Translations under genes and position numbers: made by a program
From: Zymogenus sp964542895
GTDB lineage: Bacteria; Desulfobacterota; Zymogenia; Zymogenales; Zymogenaceae
Length of the DNA stretch: 64,000 nt
Assembly: GCA_964542895.1 (NCBI GenBank)
Contig: CAZIWT010000003.1
Coordinates: 1 to 64,000 of the forward strand
Reading direction: 5' to 3'
Notes under the pieces: generated by a model
The model's input: only the letters and a program-made list of their open reading frames with translations
What the model was told of the DNA's origin: nothing
Databases searched by the model: none
In this document: piece after piece, positions 44,205-52,642 of the stretch
Layout: every line of letters begins with the position of its first letter
Numbering within the stretch: the stretch's first letter is position 1

Positions 44205-44966
44205 ATGAAAAGGATTATGATCGTGGCCGACGACTTCGGCCTCTCAAAAGAGATAAACGGGGGCATCGAGACAGGCGTTAAGGCGGGCGCCCTCTCCTTT
44301 GCGTCGTTGATGGTGGACGGTAAATTTGCCGCCGACGCCGTCAGAATCGCGAGGGAAAATCCCGGGCTCACCGTGGGGCTCCACGTGGATGTGAGCCGGC
44401 TTTTAGGAATTGATGAGGATGTTTGGCGGGGGGTGAGAGTTAATAATCTTATGGAGGTTATTTCGGGCAAGTCTCTAACAGATAAATTTATTGAAGATTG
44501 TCAGAGGCAGATAACGAAGTTTTTTGAGCTTGGATTTGCTCCAACTTTTATCAACTCCCACTTTAACATTCATATATTGCCGCAGTTTTTCCCGTATTTC
44601 GTTGAAATTGCAGCCGATAGCAGTTTTAAGTATGTAAGGTTCTCAAAGCTAACGCCCCTCCTTTTCCACCCCGACATTCCGATCGAGGGGAGACTTTCCG
44701 GTATGGCAAAATTACTTGAAAAAATGGGTATGGTCCATTCGGATGAATATATCGCCGCCAGTTTTCATTTTTTCCCGCCAGAGCTTAAACAAGATGTGAC
44801 CGAGATCATGGTTCACCTGAAAGACTCCCCTGGAAGCAAGAATGATCCGATCTCAACGGTCTATTACCTCGACCTCATAAAGATCCTCTCGTGGGGCGAT
44901 TACTATCGATACGTAAGATACCGGGGACAATACGAGGAGCTGAATATAAGCGGTGCCGTGAGATGA
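44205..44966 (+). CDS. YdjC/ChbG-like carbohydrate deacetylase
   Basis: 253 residues. MIVADDFGLSKEINGGI is the N-terminal Asp-containing motif, GLHVDVS carries the first His, and NSHFNIHILP is the second His region. Family members remove acetyl groups from chitooligosaccharides or act in hopanoid synthesis (HpnK-like). The usual DSHxHxH reads NSHFNIH, so one His and one Asp are changed while two His remain. Codons in the middle are more AT-rich than in the neighbours. Start at 44205 fits the promoter; the TTG at 44169 is the -35 box. The zincin gene overlaps its stop by 4 bases. Confidence 0.78.
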   Translation: MKRIMIVADDFGLSKEINGGIETGVKAGALSFASLMVDGKFAADAVRIARENPGLTVGLHVDVSRLLGIDEDVWRGVRVNNLMEVISGKSLTDKFIEDCQRQITKFFELGFAPTFINSHFNIHILPQFFPYFVEIAADSSFKYVRFSKLTPLLFHPDIPIEGRLSGMAKLLEKMGMVHSDEYIAASFHFFPPELKQDVTEIMVHLKDSPGSKNDPISTVYYLDLIKILSWGDYYRYVRYRGQYEELNISGAVR

Positions 44967-45325
44967 AGAGGAAGTTCGACTACTATATAAAAAGGGCGCT
45001 TGAAGAGCTGCCGGACGAGTTCAAGGAGAAGATGGACAACCTCGTGATCTCCGTGGAGTCGTATCCGAGCAAGGCCGACCTTGCGTCGCTGGGGATAGAC
45101 GACAGGAGGATACTTCTGGGGATATTTCGGGGCGTGCCCTTCGGGGCCGTCAGCTCCTTCTACTCCGGCCCGGTGATGCCGTCGGAGATTGTCCTCTTCC
45201 AGAAGAACATTGAGGCGGTTGCGGAGACCGAGAGCGAGCTGATAGATCAGATCTACAAGACACTCCTCCATGAGATCGGGCACTATTTCGGGATGTCCGA
45301 GGAGGAGCTTGAGATCTATTCATAG
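44963..45325 (+). CDS. Zincin-like metallopeptidase family protein
   Basis: 120 residues matching the small metallopeptidase family with HExxH: TLLHEIGHYFGMSEEELE near the C-terminus binds zinc. Members of this family are cytoplasmic minimal zincins of unknown target. The ATG overlaps the YdjC-like stop (ATGA), so the start is chosen by coupling. Confidence 0.85.
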   Translation: MKRKFDYYIKRALEELPDEFKEKMDNLVISVESYPSKADLASLGIDDRRILLGIFRGVPFGAVSSFYSGPVMPSEIVLFQKNIEAVAETESELIDQIYKTLLHEIGHYFGMSEEELEIYS

Positions 45326-45500
45326 GGGGAAATGGGTCTTCGAGAAATTAACCGCTGCACCGTAGATTTCCGTTTTGGATCGAGTCCAGCATTAGATTTG
45401 TTTAAGCGGCTGCGCCGAGGCTTGGGCGATTTACGAAAACCGTTCTTCAATTTAAGGGAGCATAAATATTTTTGAAACTTAACTTAAAAGGAGGCATGAG

Positions 45501-45710
45501 ATGTCTGAAAGGGTTGCAAGAGTATCAGAGGTTATCGCGGGCTCCAATGTCAGCTTCGACGACGCCATCAAGAAGGGACTGAAGAGGGCGACCTCCACCC
45601 TGAGAAACATCGTGGGATTGAAGGTCAAGGAGTTCAGGATCCATGTGGAGAACGACGAGATTGAGGAGTACCGGGTCAATATGGATATTATCTTCCTCCT
45701 CGAGGAATGA
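45501..45710 (+). CDS. Dodecin
   Basis: 69 residues, the standard dodecin length. VARVSEVIAGSNVSFDDAIKKGLKRA, then LRNIVGLKVKEFRIHVENDEIEEYRVNMDIIFLLE. Dodecamers store flavin or CoA in bacteria. AAAGGAGG precedes the ATG. It stands alone. Confidence 0.95.
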   Translation: MSERVARVSEVIAGSNVSFDDAIKKGLKRATSTLRNIVGLKVKEFRIHVENDEIEEYRVNMDIIFLLEE

Positions 45711-45750
45711 CGGGTCTTCGTTGGGAAGTTCTTAACGCCTTAAATAAAGA

Positions 45751-45879
45751 GGGGGTGGATCGCCCAGGGCGACCCATCCCCTTATCCACCCCACTGTTTG
45801 GGTATTGCCGTCGGGGGCGGCGTAATATTTATCGATCTATCCGATATCCCTATACGCTATCCGCCCCCTTTTTCGGCAA
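45751..45879. repeat. Inverted repeats between convergent genes (possible two-way terminator)
   Basis: First, GGGGTGGAT and ATCCACCCC enclose a small TCGCC/GGCGA hairpin (45751-45793). Then TTGCCG (45805-45810) and GGGGGCGG (45813-45820) pair with CCGCCCCC (45861-45868) and CGGCAA (45874-45879). The right arm is followed by a TTTTT run inside it. They lie between dodecin (+) and the membrane protein (-), so they may stop transcription from both sides. Confidence 0.5.
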
Positions 45880-46002
45880 TATTTTTAGCAATAGGGGGCG
45901 ATTAAGATTTGCCCCCCCCTTTTGTCTTTTAGCCCCTTGCCCGCAAATGTTGCCCTCGGCTTTTATATCAAGAGACCTTTAGCCGAAAGCGGCCGTTCAA
46001 GC

Positions 46003-46731
46003 CTACATCCACTCGGAGGGCTCGATAAGGCCGCCGAAGATGCGGTAGTACACCGTGTACGCAACGATTATGACGACTCCCGCCCCGCAGAGAAAGAGGG
46101 TAAGCCTCTTCGTCATTATATTCCTAACCTTCATCAGAAAAACGACCGCCGAGATCACGATCAGCACGATAAAGTAGATAAGGACCTCATGGGCCGTCTG
46201 GCCCTCCAGGGCGGATGAGCCGATGTAGAATCCGAAGAGGAGGGCCGAGAGGAGGAGGACGGAGAGCTCCCCCTTCCCTATCCTCTCGCCGTTCGTCGAC
46301 TTGAGCTCCATAACGAACAGAGTTCCCAATAACCCGAAGAACCCTACGTCAAATAGCCAGTGACCCAGCGATTCATCGTAGAAATAGATGATGTCGGACA
46401 GCAGTTTGCCTGCGTCCTCTCCACCGTCCTTGATGTTGTGGATCGCGTTCGCCCCGAAGTGGATCCCGTGCCCCTCGAAGAGGATCGCCCCGAAAAGGAC
46501 AAGGACGACAAGAGAGGGTAGTCCGGCCCTGCCCCCGGACCCGACCACCTCCCTTGAGATCAGAAAAAACATCACGGCCATAAAGGGTGCCCATAGGAGG
46601 ATATCCAGGACGTCGTTGGGACAGAGACCGCTGTTTCCGATTACCTTGAAACCGAAGACAAAGACCGGGGCGATTACAAGGAGGATCGCCCCGAGGGAGA
46701 ATATAAAAAGGAGCGTGGTTAATCTCTTCAT
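46003..46731 (-). CDS. Seven-TM membrane protein with conserved-looking His/Glu/Asp
   Basis: 242 residues with about seven membrane segments. Polar residues sit inside or at the edge of segments: FEGHGIHFGANAIHN, YFYDESLGHWLFDVG and SSALEGQTAHEV. The spacing of His, Glu and Asp suggests a metal or heme site inside the membrane, as in membrane hydrolases, but I do not recognise the family. GGAGG precedes the ATG. It is alone on its strand. Confidence 0.7.
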   Translation of the reverse strand: MKRLTTLLFIFSLGAILLVIAPVFVFGFKVIGNSGLCPNDVLDILLWAPFMAVMFFLISREVVGSGGRAGLPSLVVLVLFGAILFEGHGIHFGANAIHNIKDGGEDAGKLLSDIIYFYDESLGHWLFDVGFFGLLGTLFVMELKSTNGERIGKGELSVLLLSALLFGFYIGSSALEGQTAHEVLIYFIVLIVISAVVFLMKVRNIMTKRLTLFLCGAGVVIIVAYTVYYRIFGGLIEPSEWM

Positions 46732-47026
46732 TTTAGTCCTCCAAAAAAACGTAAATAAAGATATATGGTTGCCCTGCCGATTTATCGACGGGCCTGATAA
46801 AGCGGCAGTAAAATGGAATTTGCCCTTTTTTAAAAACAGGAGATAAGAAGAACTTTAGGTCAGCTGGGCCGTCCGAATATGGTTTTTAATACCAATTTCT
46901 TGTCGCCAATAATTTTGTGTCGCCCACATCCCCCGTCCATACGGTCGCCTTCAGGGCCGATCCCTCCCCGCCCCATGAAAACCTGTATCCACTACCCCCC
47001 CCTTTTTTCCTATCTCTCCCTCTCTC

Positions 47027-48046
47027 CTACCTCCCCTTTTTGGATTTACCCTTTTTTGAATTGAAGAGCTCTTCCTGATAGGCCGTCCACTCGCTGAAGT
47101 TCGCCTTTATCGCCATGAGCTCCTCGTCGCTGTCGATATCCAGAGCTGCTCCCCCGTAGTAGGTTATCGACGTCTTGGCGCTGGTGCCCAAAATCACTCC
47201 CACTGTGTTTTCGATCGATGAAAGGCTTACAAACTTTCTGAGAAAGTCAGAGAGCCATTCGAGTCTCCTGTTTGTCAAAAACATGCAGGCCTGGAGGATG
47301 GCAAACTGGTAAATAGCCTTGTACGTCCCCTTTTCGGTCTTGAGGACGGTCAAGACGAGTTTGATGATATCTTTCCACTCCCTCTGGTGACGGTACTCGT
47401 ACATCTTCTGGATATATATCTTGTTCCTTATCTTGAGCAGCCTTCCGAGATGCAGGTTGTTCTGGCGCCATTTTATCTCTCTTCCGTGAAAATACGAGTG
47501 CTTGATCCCGAGCTTGTTCTCCTTCGGGTAATAAGGCTTGAGGGAATAATCGGGCGTTATCCCGGCGATGTAATCGAACTTGTCGATCTCGGCGTTTTCG
47601 ATGAACTCGTCTACCTCATAGGAAGCCAAAAGGGGGATATCCCCGGAGAGGGCCAGGACTACTTTTTCCTGAATGGGTGTATTAAGGTATGTACTTGGAT
47701 CTATTCCTTTTTTGTAACCTTCTATGGTATGGAGAAAGCCGTTCCACACGTTTTCAATGAGATTTTCCCACTGCTCGAGGACAATAACTTTCCTCCCCTT
47801 TATCTTTGCGAGGTCCGGCTTTATCGCCTTCTCTATCTGCTCCTTGGGACCGACGATCCATATATTGCGGACATATTTTGAGCCGACGAGTGCCGAAAGG
47901 ACATAACTGATGACCGGCCTTCCGTCGATTTTCAACAGGACCTTGTTTTTCCCCCCGATATTCCTGCTGGCCCTTTTATCTCCCGCCAGGATTAGGGCGT
48001 CGTACAACTTAGTGAAGCCTCTTTTCATTTTAACCGATGGATTCAT
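47027..48046 (-). CDS. MobA-like nucleotidyltransferase
   Basis: 339 residues. The N-terminal 200 have the NTP-transferase pattern: ALILAGDKRASRNIGGKNKVLLKIDGRPVISYVL, then VVLALSGDIPLLA (D-x-P-like metal site). The C-terminal 130 are helical and basic, ending KKGKSKKGR. The family transfers a nucleotide to a phospho-sugar or cofactor; the substrate is unknown. The ATG at 48046 is kept, with an alternative ATG at 48028; neither has a good ribosome binding site. Confidence 0.78.
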   Translation of the reverse strand: MNPSVKMKRGFTKLYDALILAGDKRASRNIGGKNKVLLKIDGRPVISYVLSALVGSKYVRNIWIVGPKEQIEKAIKPDLAKIKGRKVIVLEQWENLIENVWNGFLHTIEGYKKGIDPSTYLNTPIQEKVVLALSGDIPLLASYEVDEFIENAEIDKFDYIAGITPDYSLKPYYPKENKLGIKHSYFHGREIKWRQNNLHLGRLLKIRNKIYIQKMYEYRHQREWKDIIKLVLTVLKTEKGTYKAIYQFAILQACMFLTNRRLEWLSDFLRKFVSLSSIENTVGVILGTSAKTSITYYGGAALDIDSDEELMAIKANFSEWTAYQEELFNSKKGKSKKGR

Positions 48047-48204
48047 AACTTTTTGAAATATATCAATCCACTATAGCGTAGTCAAGAAATTTATAACCTT
48101 TTTGTTGACAATGCCCCCCTTTGTGATAGATTCATAATCGAATCGAGGAGACGGGCGATCGGCGGCGGGAAAATATCTTTAGGAAAATCGGGGGATTTTT
48201 TAAG

Positions 48205-49287
48205 ATGGCCGATGTCAACGTGGGGCTTGTCGGGGCGGGACTTCTGGGCCTGACGCACGCCTTTTGTCTCAAGGCTATCGGCGACGCCGGTCTTTTCGAC
48301 GTTAAGGTAAGAAAGGTCTACGACCCCAACCACCCGGCGGCCGACTCCCTCGTCGAGAACATGGGTATCGAAGTGAGGGTGGACACGGCCGATGAGATAC
48401 TGAAGGACGACGACATAGACACGGTCTACATCGCCACGCCCACCCTTTACCACAAGGAGTATGTAATCAGGGCCGCAGAGGGGAAAAAGAACGTCTTCTG
48501 CGAAAAGCCGCTCTACATCAATTACGAGGGCGCGGTAGAGATGGCCGCCGAGGTCGAGAGGTCGGGCGTAATCGGGGGGGTGGGGCTGGTCTTGAGATAT
48601 TCCCCCACACTGAACTACATCTTGGATACGATAAATAAGGCCGATGCCGGCCGGCCGATACTCTTTTCGATCAGGGACGACCAGTGCCTGCCGATAAGGG
48701 GGCTTCACCACACGTCTTGGCGCTCCAACAGGGATGAGTCGGGCGGCGGCACCCTGATAGAGCACAGCATCCACGACATCGACCTGTTCGGCTGGTTTTT
48801 CGGAATCTCAAGAATCAAGGATGTGGAGATCAAATACCACCCGAAATACGAGGGGATCGACAATTACGTCAGGATTGTGACGGGGCTCGGGGAGAACAAA
48901 GATACGTCAACCGAGGGAATCCTCACATCGATCTGGCACGACATGGTGGCAAGGGCCTCGAACCGCCGCCTGGAGCTGATTTTCGAGAAGCTCTTTATAG
49001 GAACCGATCACGATTATCTTGGGCCGGTCGAGCTTACAGAGGGGGATGGCGAGACGCGGCTTGTCGAAAGTGACGAGGTCCTCTCGACCGCCCTCGAAGC
49101 CCTCGGCGTTACCGACCCGAAGGTCGTCTCTTTTTTCAAAGGCCTCGACTACGGGACCTTCGGCGCCTACACCCTCGAGGACTACTTTTTTATAAAGGCG
49201 GTCGTCGAGGGGGAGGATTACACCCCCGGCTTTGACGCCGCCGTCTCCGCCCACAGGCTCGTCGAAGAGATATACAGGAGGGGCTGA
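48205..49287 (+). CDS. Gfo/Idh/MocA family oxidoreductase
   Basis: 360 residues. Rossmann start VNVGLVGAGLLGLTHA binds NAD(P), and the EKPLY motif carries the conserved Lys. HSIHDIDLFGWFFG in the second domain has the catalytic-site His. These enzymes oxidise or reduce sugars, inositols or related compounds. No sugar gene lies beside it to define the substrate. A TTGACA lies upstream at about 48100, but the matching -10 is not convincing. Confidence 0.88.
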   Translation: MADVNVGLVGAGLLGLTHAFCLKAIGDAGLFDVKVRKVYDPNHPAADSLVENMGIEVRVDTADEILKDDDIDTVYIATPTLYHKEYVIRAAEGKKNVFCEKPLYINYEGAVEMAAEVERSGVIGGVGLVLRYSPTLNYILDTINKADAGRPILFSIRDDQCLPIRGLHHTSWRSNRDESGGGTLIEHSIHDIDLFGWFFGISRIKDVEIKYHPKYEGIDNYVRIVTGLGENKDTSTEGILTSIWHDMVARASNRRLELIFEKLFIGTDHDYLGPVELTEGDGETRLVESDEVLSTALEALGVTDPKVVSFFKGLDYGTFGAYTLEDYFFIKAVVEGEDYTPGFDAAVSAHRLVEEIYRRG

Positions 49288-49330
49288 TTTCCACGGGATT
49301 TATTTTTCCCGAGACAGGGGTAGCAAAGAG

Positions 49331-49747
49331 ATGGGGATATATCCGACAAAAAGCATCATAGGGAGTGTAAAGGGGATCGGGGGTTTGCTCCTCATCCTCG
49401 TCATGGTTTTGATTGTCGCCCCCGCCTTGTCGCCCGCGCCCAAGGCCCAGACGGGACCAAATCACCCCTTGGAGATCACAGTCGAGGTAAAGGAGATCCC
49501 CGTTGGCTACGGGCTGAGAGACGTCCTCCTCATGAATCCGGGGGATATGGAGAGATTTGGATTGAAGGGGGGCGAGACGGTAATCGTGTGCAATAAGAGT
49601 GAAAGCGGGCCGAATGATTGCGTCACGGTTAGGGTCGAGTACGGCGCCGGTGTGGTCTCGGGAAGCGTTATGATGGACATCAGCGATATCAACGCCCTTC
49701 GGCTCTCCCCGGGGGATCGATTTCTTATGGAGCTCACACTTCCGTGA
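49331..49747 (+). CDS. Small exported protein of unknown function
   Basis: 138 residues. Hydrophobic segment at 12-32 (GIGGLLLILVMVLIVAPALSP) as signal or anchor. The rest is beta-rich (LEITVEVKEIPVGYGLRDVLLMNPGDMERFGLKGGETVIVCN), with a GLKGGETV turn reminiscent of double-psi barrels, but this is a guess. The start at 49331 has only a weak AAAGAG site. It lies between the oxidoreductase and the Nudix gene on the same strand. Confidence 0.55.
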   Translation: MGIYPTKSIIGSVKGIGGLLLILVMVLIVAPALSPAPKAQTGPNHPLEITVEVKEIPVGYGLRDVLLMNPGDMERFGLKGGETVIVCNKSESGPNDCVTVRVEYGAGVVSGSVMMDISDINALRLSPGDRFLMELTLP

Positions 49748-49795
49748 GCCGACGAAGGACGACCTTCGGCCCTCCCGTCCCCCGAAAGCAAGAAT

Positions 49796-50683
49796 ATGAA
49801 AAAGATAAAGTTTAATACCCAAGATCCTGAGGATTTCAAAGAGCTGGTTGCAAAGAAGCTCGGTGATTTTCAGCCGAACTTCCTGGGGCGCCACGAAGAG
49901 ATCGAAAAGGAGAAGAAGAACGGGGTGCGCCATTTCACCTCCGGTGTTATCTTGTTGATCCATTTTTCGGAAAACGGCAAGGCGCCCGGCTTCGTCCTGA
50001 CCAAAAGGTCAAAGCGGGTAGTCCAGCCCGGCGACCTGAGCTGTCCCGGGGGTCACATATCGTTTATCGACAGGCTCCACGGTTTTTTTATCAAGAAGGG
50101 CCTCTCGCCGCTGGTCAGGGGAATGGGCCTCGAGGCCTGGCGGGAATCACGGGTCGGGGGGGAGAAGAGGATTGCGGCGGACTACCTCGCCTGCGCGCTG
50201 AGGGAGACCGCAGAGGAGACCGGATTACCCATGAGGCGTATCGATTATCTGGGCTCCCTCCCCCCCTACGGCCTGATGTCGTTCAGGAGGGTGATCTTCC
50301 CCTCCGTCGGCGCGATCTCGGGAGACCTGAAGGAGCGGCTCAACTGGGAGGTGGAGAGGATCGTCTCCGTTAAGATCGACGAGATGCTCGACCCGGAAAA
50401 CTACTTCTGGATTGACTTCGATGTTCCGGAGGACTTAAAAAAGGCGAGCAACAGGGAGAAATGGAAGTTCCCCGCCCTCCTGATCGATGACGCCGAAGGG
50501 CGGGAGATCCTCTGGGGGGCCACGTTTTACATCATCCTCTCTTTCATGTGGATCGTCTTCAATTTCTCGATACCGGAGATACCACAGGACAAAGTGATAA
50601 AAAAGGAGATCCCGGAAAACTACTTCACCGGCGGCTTCAGAAAGCTCCTCAAGGCCGGCTTCGAGCGGGAGGGAAAAAAGTAA
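49796..50683 (+). CDS. Nudix hydrolase (CoA-diphosphatase-like) with a split Nudix box
   Basis: 295 residues. VLTKRSKRVVQPGDLSCPGGHIS is like the entry to the Nudix box of CoA/ADP-sugar diphosphatases, and ALRETAEETGLPM is the catalytic helix. Between them is an insert of about 50 residues (FIDRLHGFFIKKG ... YLAC), so the usual Gx5E spacing is broken. It may still be active, because the REx2EE glutamates are present. The C-terminus has a hydrophobic stretch (ILWGATFYIILSFMWIVFNFSI) that could touch a membrane. Confidence 0.75.
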   Translation: MKKIKFNTQDPEDFKELVAKKLGDFQPNFLGRHEEIEKEKKNGVRHFTSGVILLIHFSENGKAPGFVLTKRSKRVVQPGDLSCPGGHISFIDRLHGFFIKKGLSPLVRGMGLEAWRESRVGGEKRIAADYLACALRETAEETGLPMRRIDYLGSLPPYGLMSFRRVIFPSVGAISGDLKERLNWEVERIVSVKIDEMLDPENYFWIDFDVPEDLKKASNREKWKFPALLIDDAEGREILWGATFYIILSFMWIVFNFSIPEIPQDKVIKKEIPENYFTGGFRKLLKAGFEREGKK

Positions 50684-50792
50684 CGGATCTCGCCCGGCTC
50701 CAAACAAAGCGGGCGGCCTTGACTTCTTGACCCCCTAAAACGTTGTCAGGCGTGGCGCTTTGGCCCATCAGGCGGGCTGGGGTGTACGGCGC

Positions 50793-51446
50793 TCAGAAAT
50801 CGGCGTCCGCGGCCGAGGAGTAGGGCTTGATGGGAGATGTGTCGTTGACCTTGGCGATGATGAATCGGTCTTCGGATTTGCCGCCTCCCTTCACATAGCG
50901 GATGACGTTGATGCACGCCGTATCCTGCTCGATGTCCCAGAACCGGGATGAGTCCATCCCCATAACGGCCGCCAGGATCATCTTGTTCACAACCCTGTGG
51001 GAAACAAGGGCGATTGTCTCACCCGCGTGTCTCCCGGCAAGCCGCAGGATGGCCTCGAAGGCCCTCTCCCTCACGTCCAGTATCGACTCGGCCCCGGGAA
51101 AGACTACCTCGTTAGGGGCCTTCATCCACCGCCCGTAGAGATCGGCGTATCTCCCCTTTATCTCCTCCTTGGGGATTCCCTCCCACTCGCCGTAGTCGAT
51201 GTCGATCAGGCCCTCATCCGTCATCACCTCGATCCCGTGGTGGGCAGCGATCTTCGACGCGGTTTCTACCGCCCTCGAGAGGGGGCTCGCGTATACCGCA
51301 TTGAAATCGAGGCCGGCAAGCGCCCTCCCCACGGCCTCCGCCTGCTCCCTCCCCCTCTCGTTCAGCGGGACGTCCGCCCTCCCCCGAAATATTTCCCCCA
51401 AGTTCCACTGAGTCTCTCCGTGCCTGACAAGAAAGATATTTCCCAT
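50793..51446 (-). CDS. Histidine phosphatase (phosphoglycerate mutase-like)
   Basis: 217 residues. LVRHGETQWN has the catalytic RHG, YASPLSRAVETA the phosphate-binding Arg, and LVSHRVVNKM the second His (usual SHG reads SHR). It would remove phosphate from a small molecule such as a sugar or nucleotide, for example CobC/alpha-ribazole phosphatase-like. GGAAGG precedes the ATG at 51446. It stands alone. Confidence 0.88.
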   Translation of the reverse strand: MGNIFLVRHGETQWNLGEIFRGRADVPLNERGREQAEAVGRALAGLDFNAVYASPLSRAVETASKIAAHHGIEVMTDEGLIDIDYGEWEGIPKEEIKGRYADLYGRWMKAPNEVVFPGAESILDVRERAFEAILRLAGRHAGETIALVSHRVVNKMILAAVMGMDSSRFWDIEQDTACINVIRYVKGGGKSEDRFIIAKVNDTSPIKPYSSAADADF

Positions 51447-51806
51447 ATGCCCTTCCCCTTTTTTAATTCAAGTGGAGTGCTTTAAAAGGTGCGGCGTGAA
51501 ATTTCACTACTCAAGGTCGAAGCGCTCAAATAAATTCGATTCTCCGGCAATATTTCACGCCTTCGTTACGTCTAATACAGTGGGCTCCGCTTATGAGATC
51601 CTTGATTGAGTATCGCCTTAATCTCCCCGAATCAAAGGAGGTGCCCGACGGCCCTCTACAATAGACATTATCTTCTTTCCAATCGCCGCAACCCATGTTA
51701 TCATATAATCGCATTGACCGGAATATCTTATCGGTTTTTTTTAACGACGATATCTTTCGATTCAAATAAGGACACCGCAAGAAATATGTTTAAAAGGGAA
51801 AGCAAA
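51447..51806. other. Intergenic gap with no gene seen
   Basis: 360 bp between divergent genes. An open frame on the minus strand here has no ribosome binding site. It probably holds both promoters, but I cannot fix the boxes. Confidence 0.4.
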
Positions 51807-52322
51807 ATGAAACTACTTCTCCCCACCTTGATACTGGCGGCCTTCGCAATAGTCGCCCTCGTCATCGCCTACCACCAGGGGGGCGGCAGACTCGCCGAGG
51901 GATTGAAGCGCTCCATGAACCTGACGATAATGGTGATCCCCCTGATCTTCTTCGCCCTTCTTCTTGCGGGGATGATTCAGGTAATAGTCCCGAAGGAATT
52001 CGTCGCCGACTGGCTGGGGGACCAATCCGGCTTCAAGGGGATAATGATGGGCTCGCTTCTGGGCGCCCTGACGCCGGGCGGGCCCTCGGTTACGCTTCCC
52101 TTGGCGGCGGGACTGCTGGGGGCCGGCGCCAGCATCGGGACGATGGTCTCGTTTCTCACCGCCTGGTCGATCATGAACATAACCCGGGTGCCCTTCGAGG
52201 CGGGGATCCTCGGCTGGAAGTTCACGCTGATCCATATCGCCAGCTCCTTCTTCCTCCCGCCCCTGGCGGGCTACGCCGCCCACATCATGTTCAGGGGGGT
52301 CAAGCTGGACTTTTTTCTCTGA
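51807..52322 (+). CDS. Half-size permease (COG0701/DUF318-like), copy 1
   Basis: 171 residues with about four membrane segments. Motifs: GALTPGGPSVTLPLAAGLLGAGASIGTMVSFLTAWSIM and GILGWKFTLIHIASSFFLPPLAGYAAH. These resemble one half of the ArsP-type permeases, which are normally about twice as long, so it may pair with the copy at 54365. AAAGGGA precedes the ATG at 51807; the ATG at 51786 is an alternative. It is followed by the sulfatase gene. Confidence 0.75.
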   Translation: MKLLLPTLILAAFAIVALVIAYHQGGGRLAEGLKRSMNLTIMVIPLIFFALLLAGMIQVIVPKEFVADWLGDQSGFKGIMMGSLLGALTPGGPSVTLPLAAGLLGAGASIGTMVSFLTAWSIMNITRVPFEAGILGWKFTLIHIASSFFLPPLAGYAAHIMFRGVKLDFFL

Positions 52323-52432
52323 TTTTTCAAACAATTTTTATTGTTGATCAGATTAAAACTGCAGGTTAAAAATAAATCGTAGAGGGAAAAAGACAAAAGA
52401 AGACTACCGAGAAAAATATACCGATGATTTCA

Positions 52433-52508
52433 CGGCGGTGCACTTTGTTTACACCACGCCGCACGATGCCGGGGAGTGAGGATATACCCGGCATTTCCCA
52501 CACCGCCG
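52433..52508. repeat. Nested inverted repeat before the sulfatase gene
   Basis: Outer arms CGGCGGTG (52433-52440) and CACCGCCG (52501-52508); inner arms ATGCCGGG (52466-52473) and CCCGGCAT (52487-52494), all perfect. It lies in the 320-bp gap 52323-52642, which has no gene. It could be a terminator for copy 1 of the permease or an operator. Confidence 0.5.
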
Positions 52509-52642
52509 CCCAACACAGTTACATATCCCGTTGACATAAGGGGACTTCGTATGCTACGTATATGGGGATTTCCTTGACACCGATCTTCCCCATGAACCCC
52601 ATGAACCATATTTTCTCAATCTGTGAAGAATGGAGGCAAGCC

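Noticed and set aside
51526..51780. 84-codon minus-strand frame between the phosphatase and permease
   Set aside because: No ribosome binding site or family, and it occupies a likely divergent promoter region.
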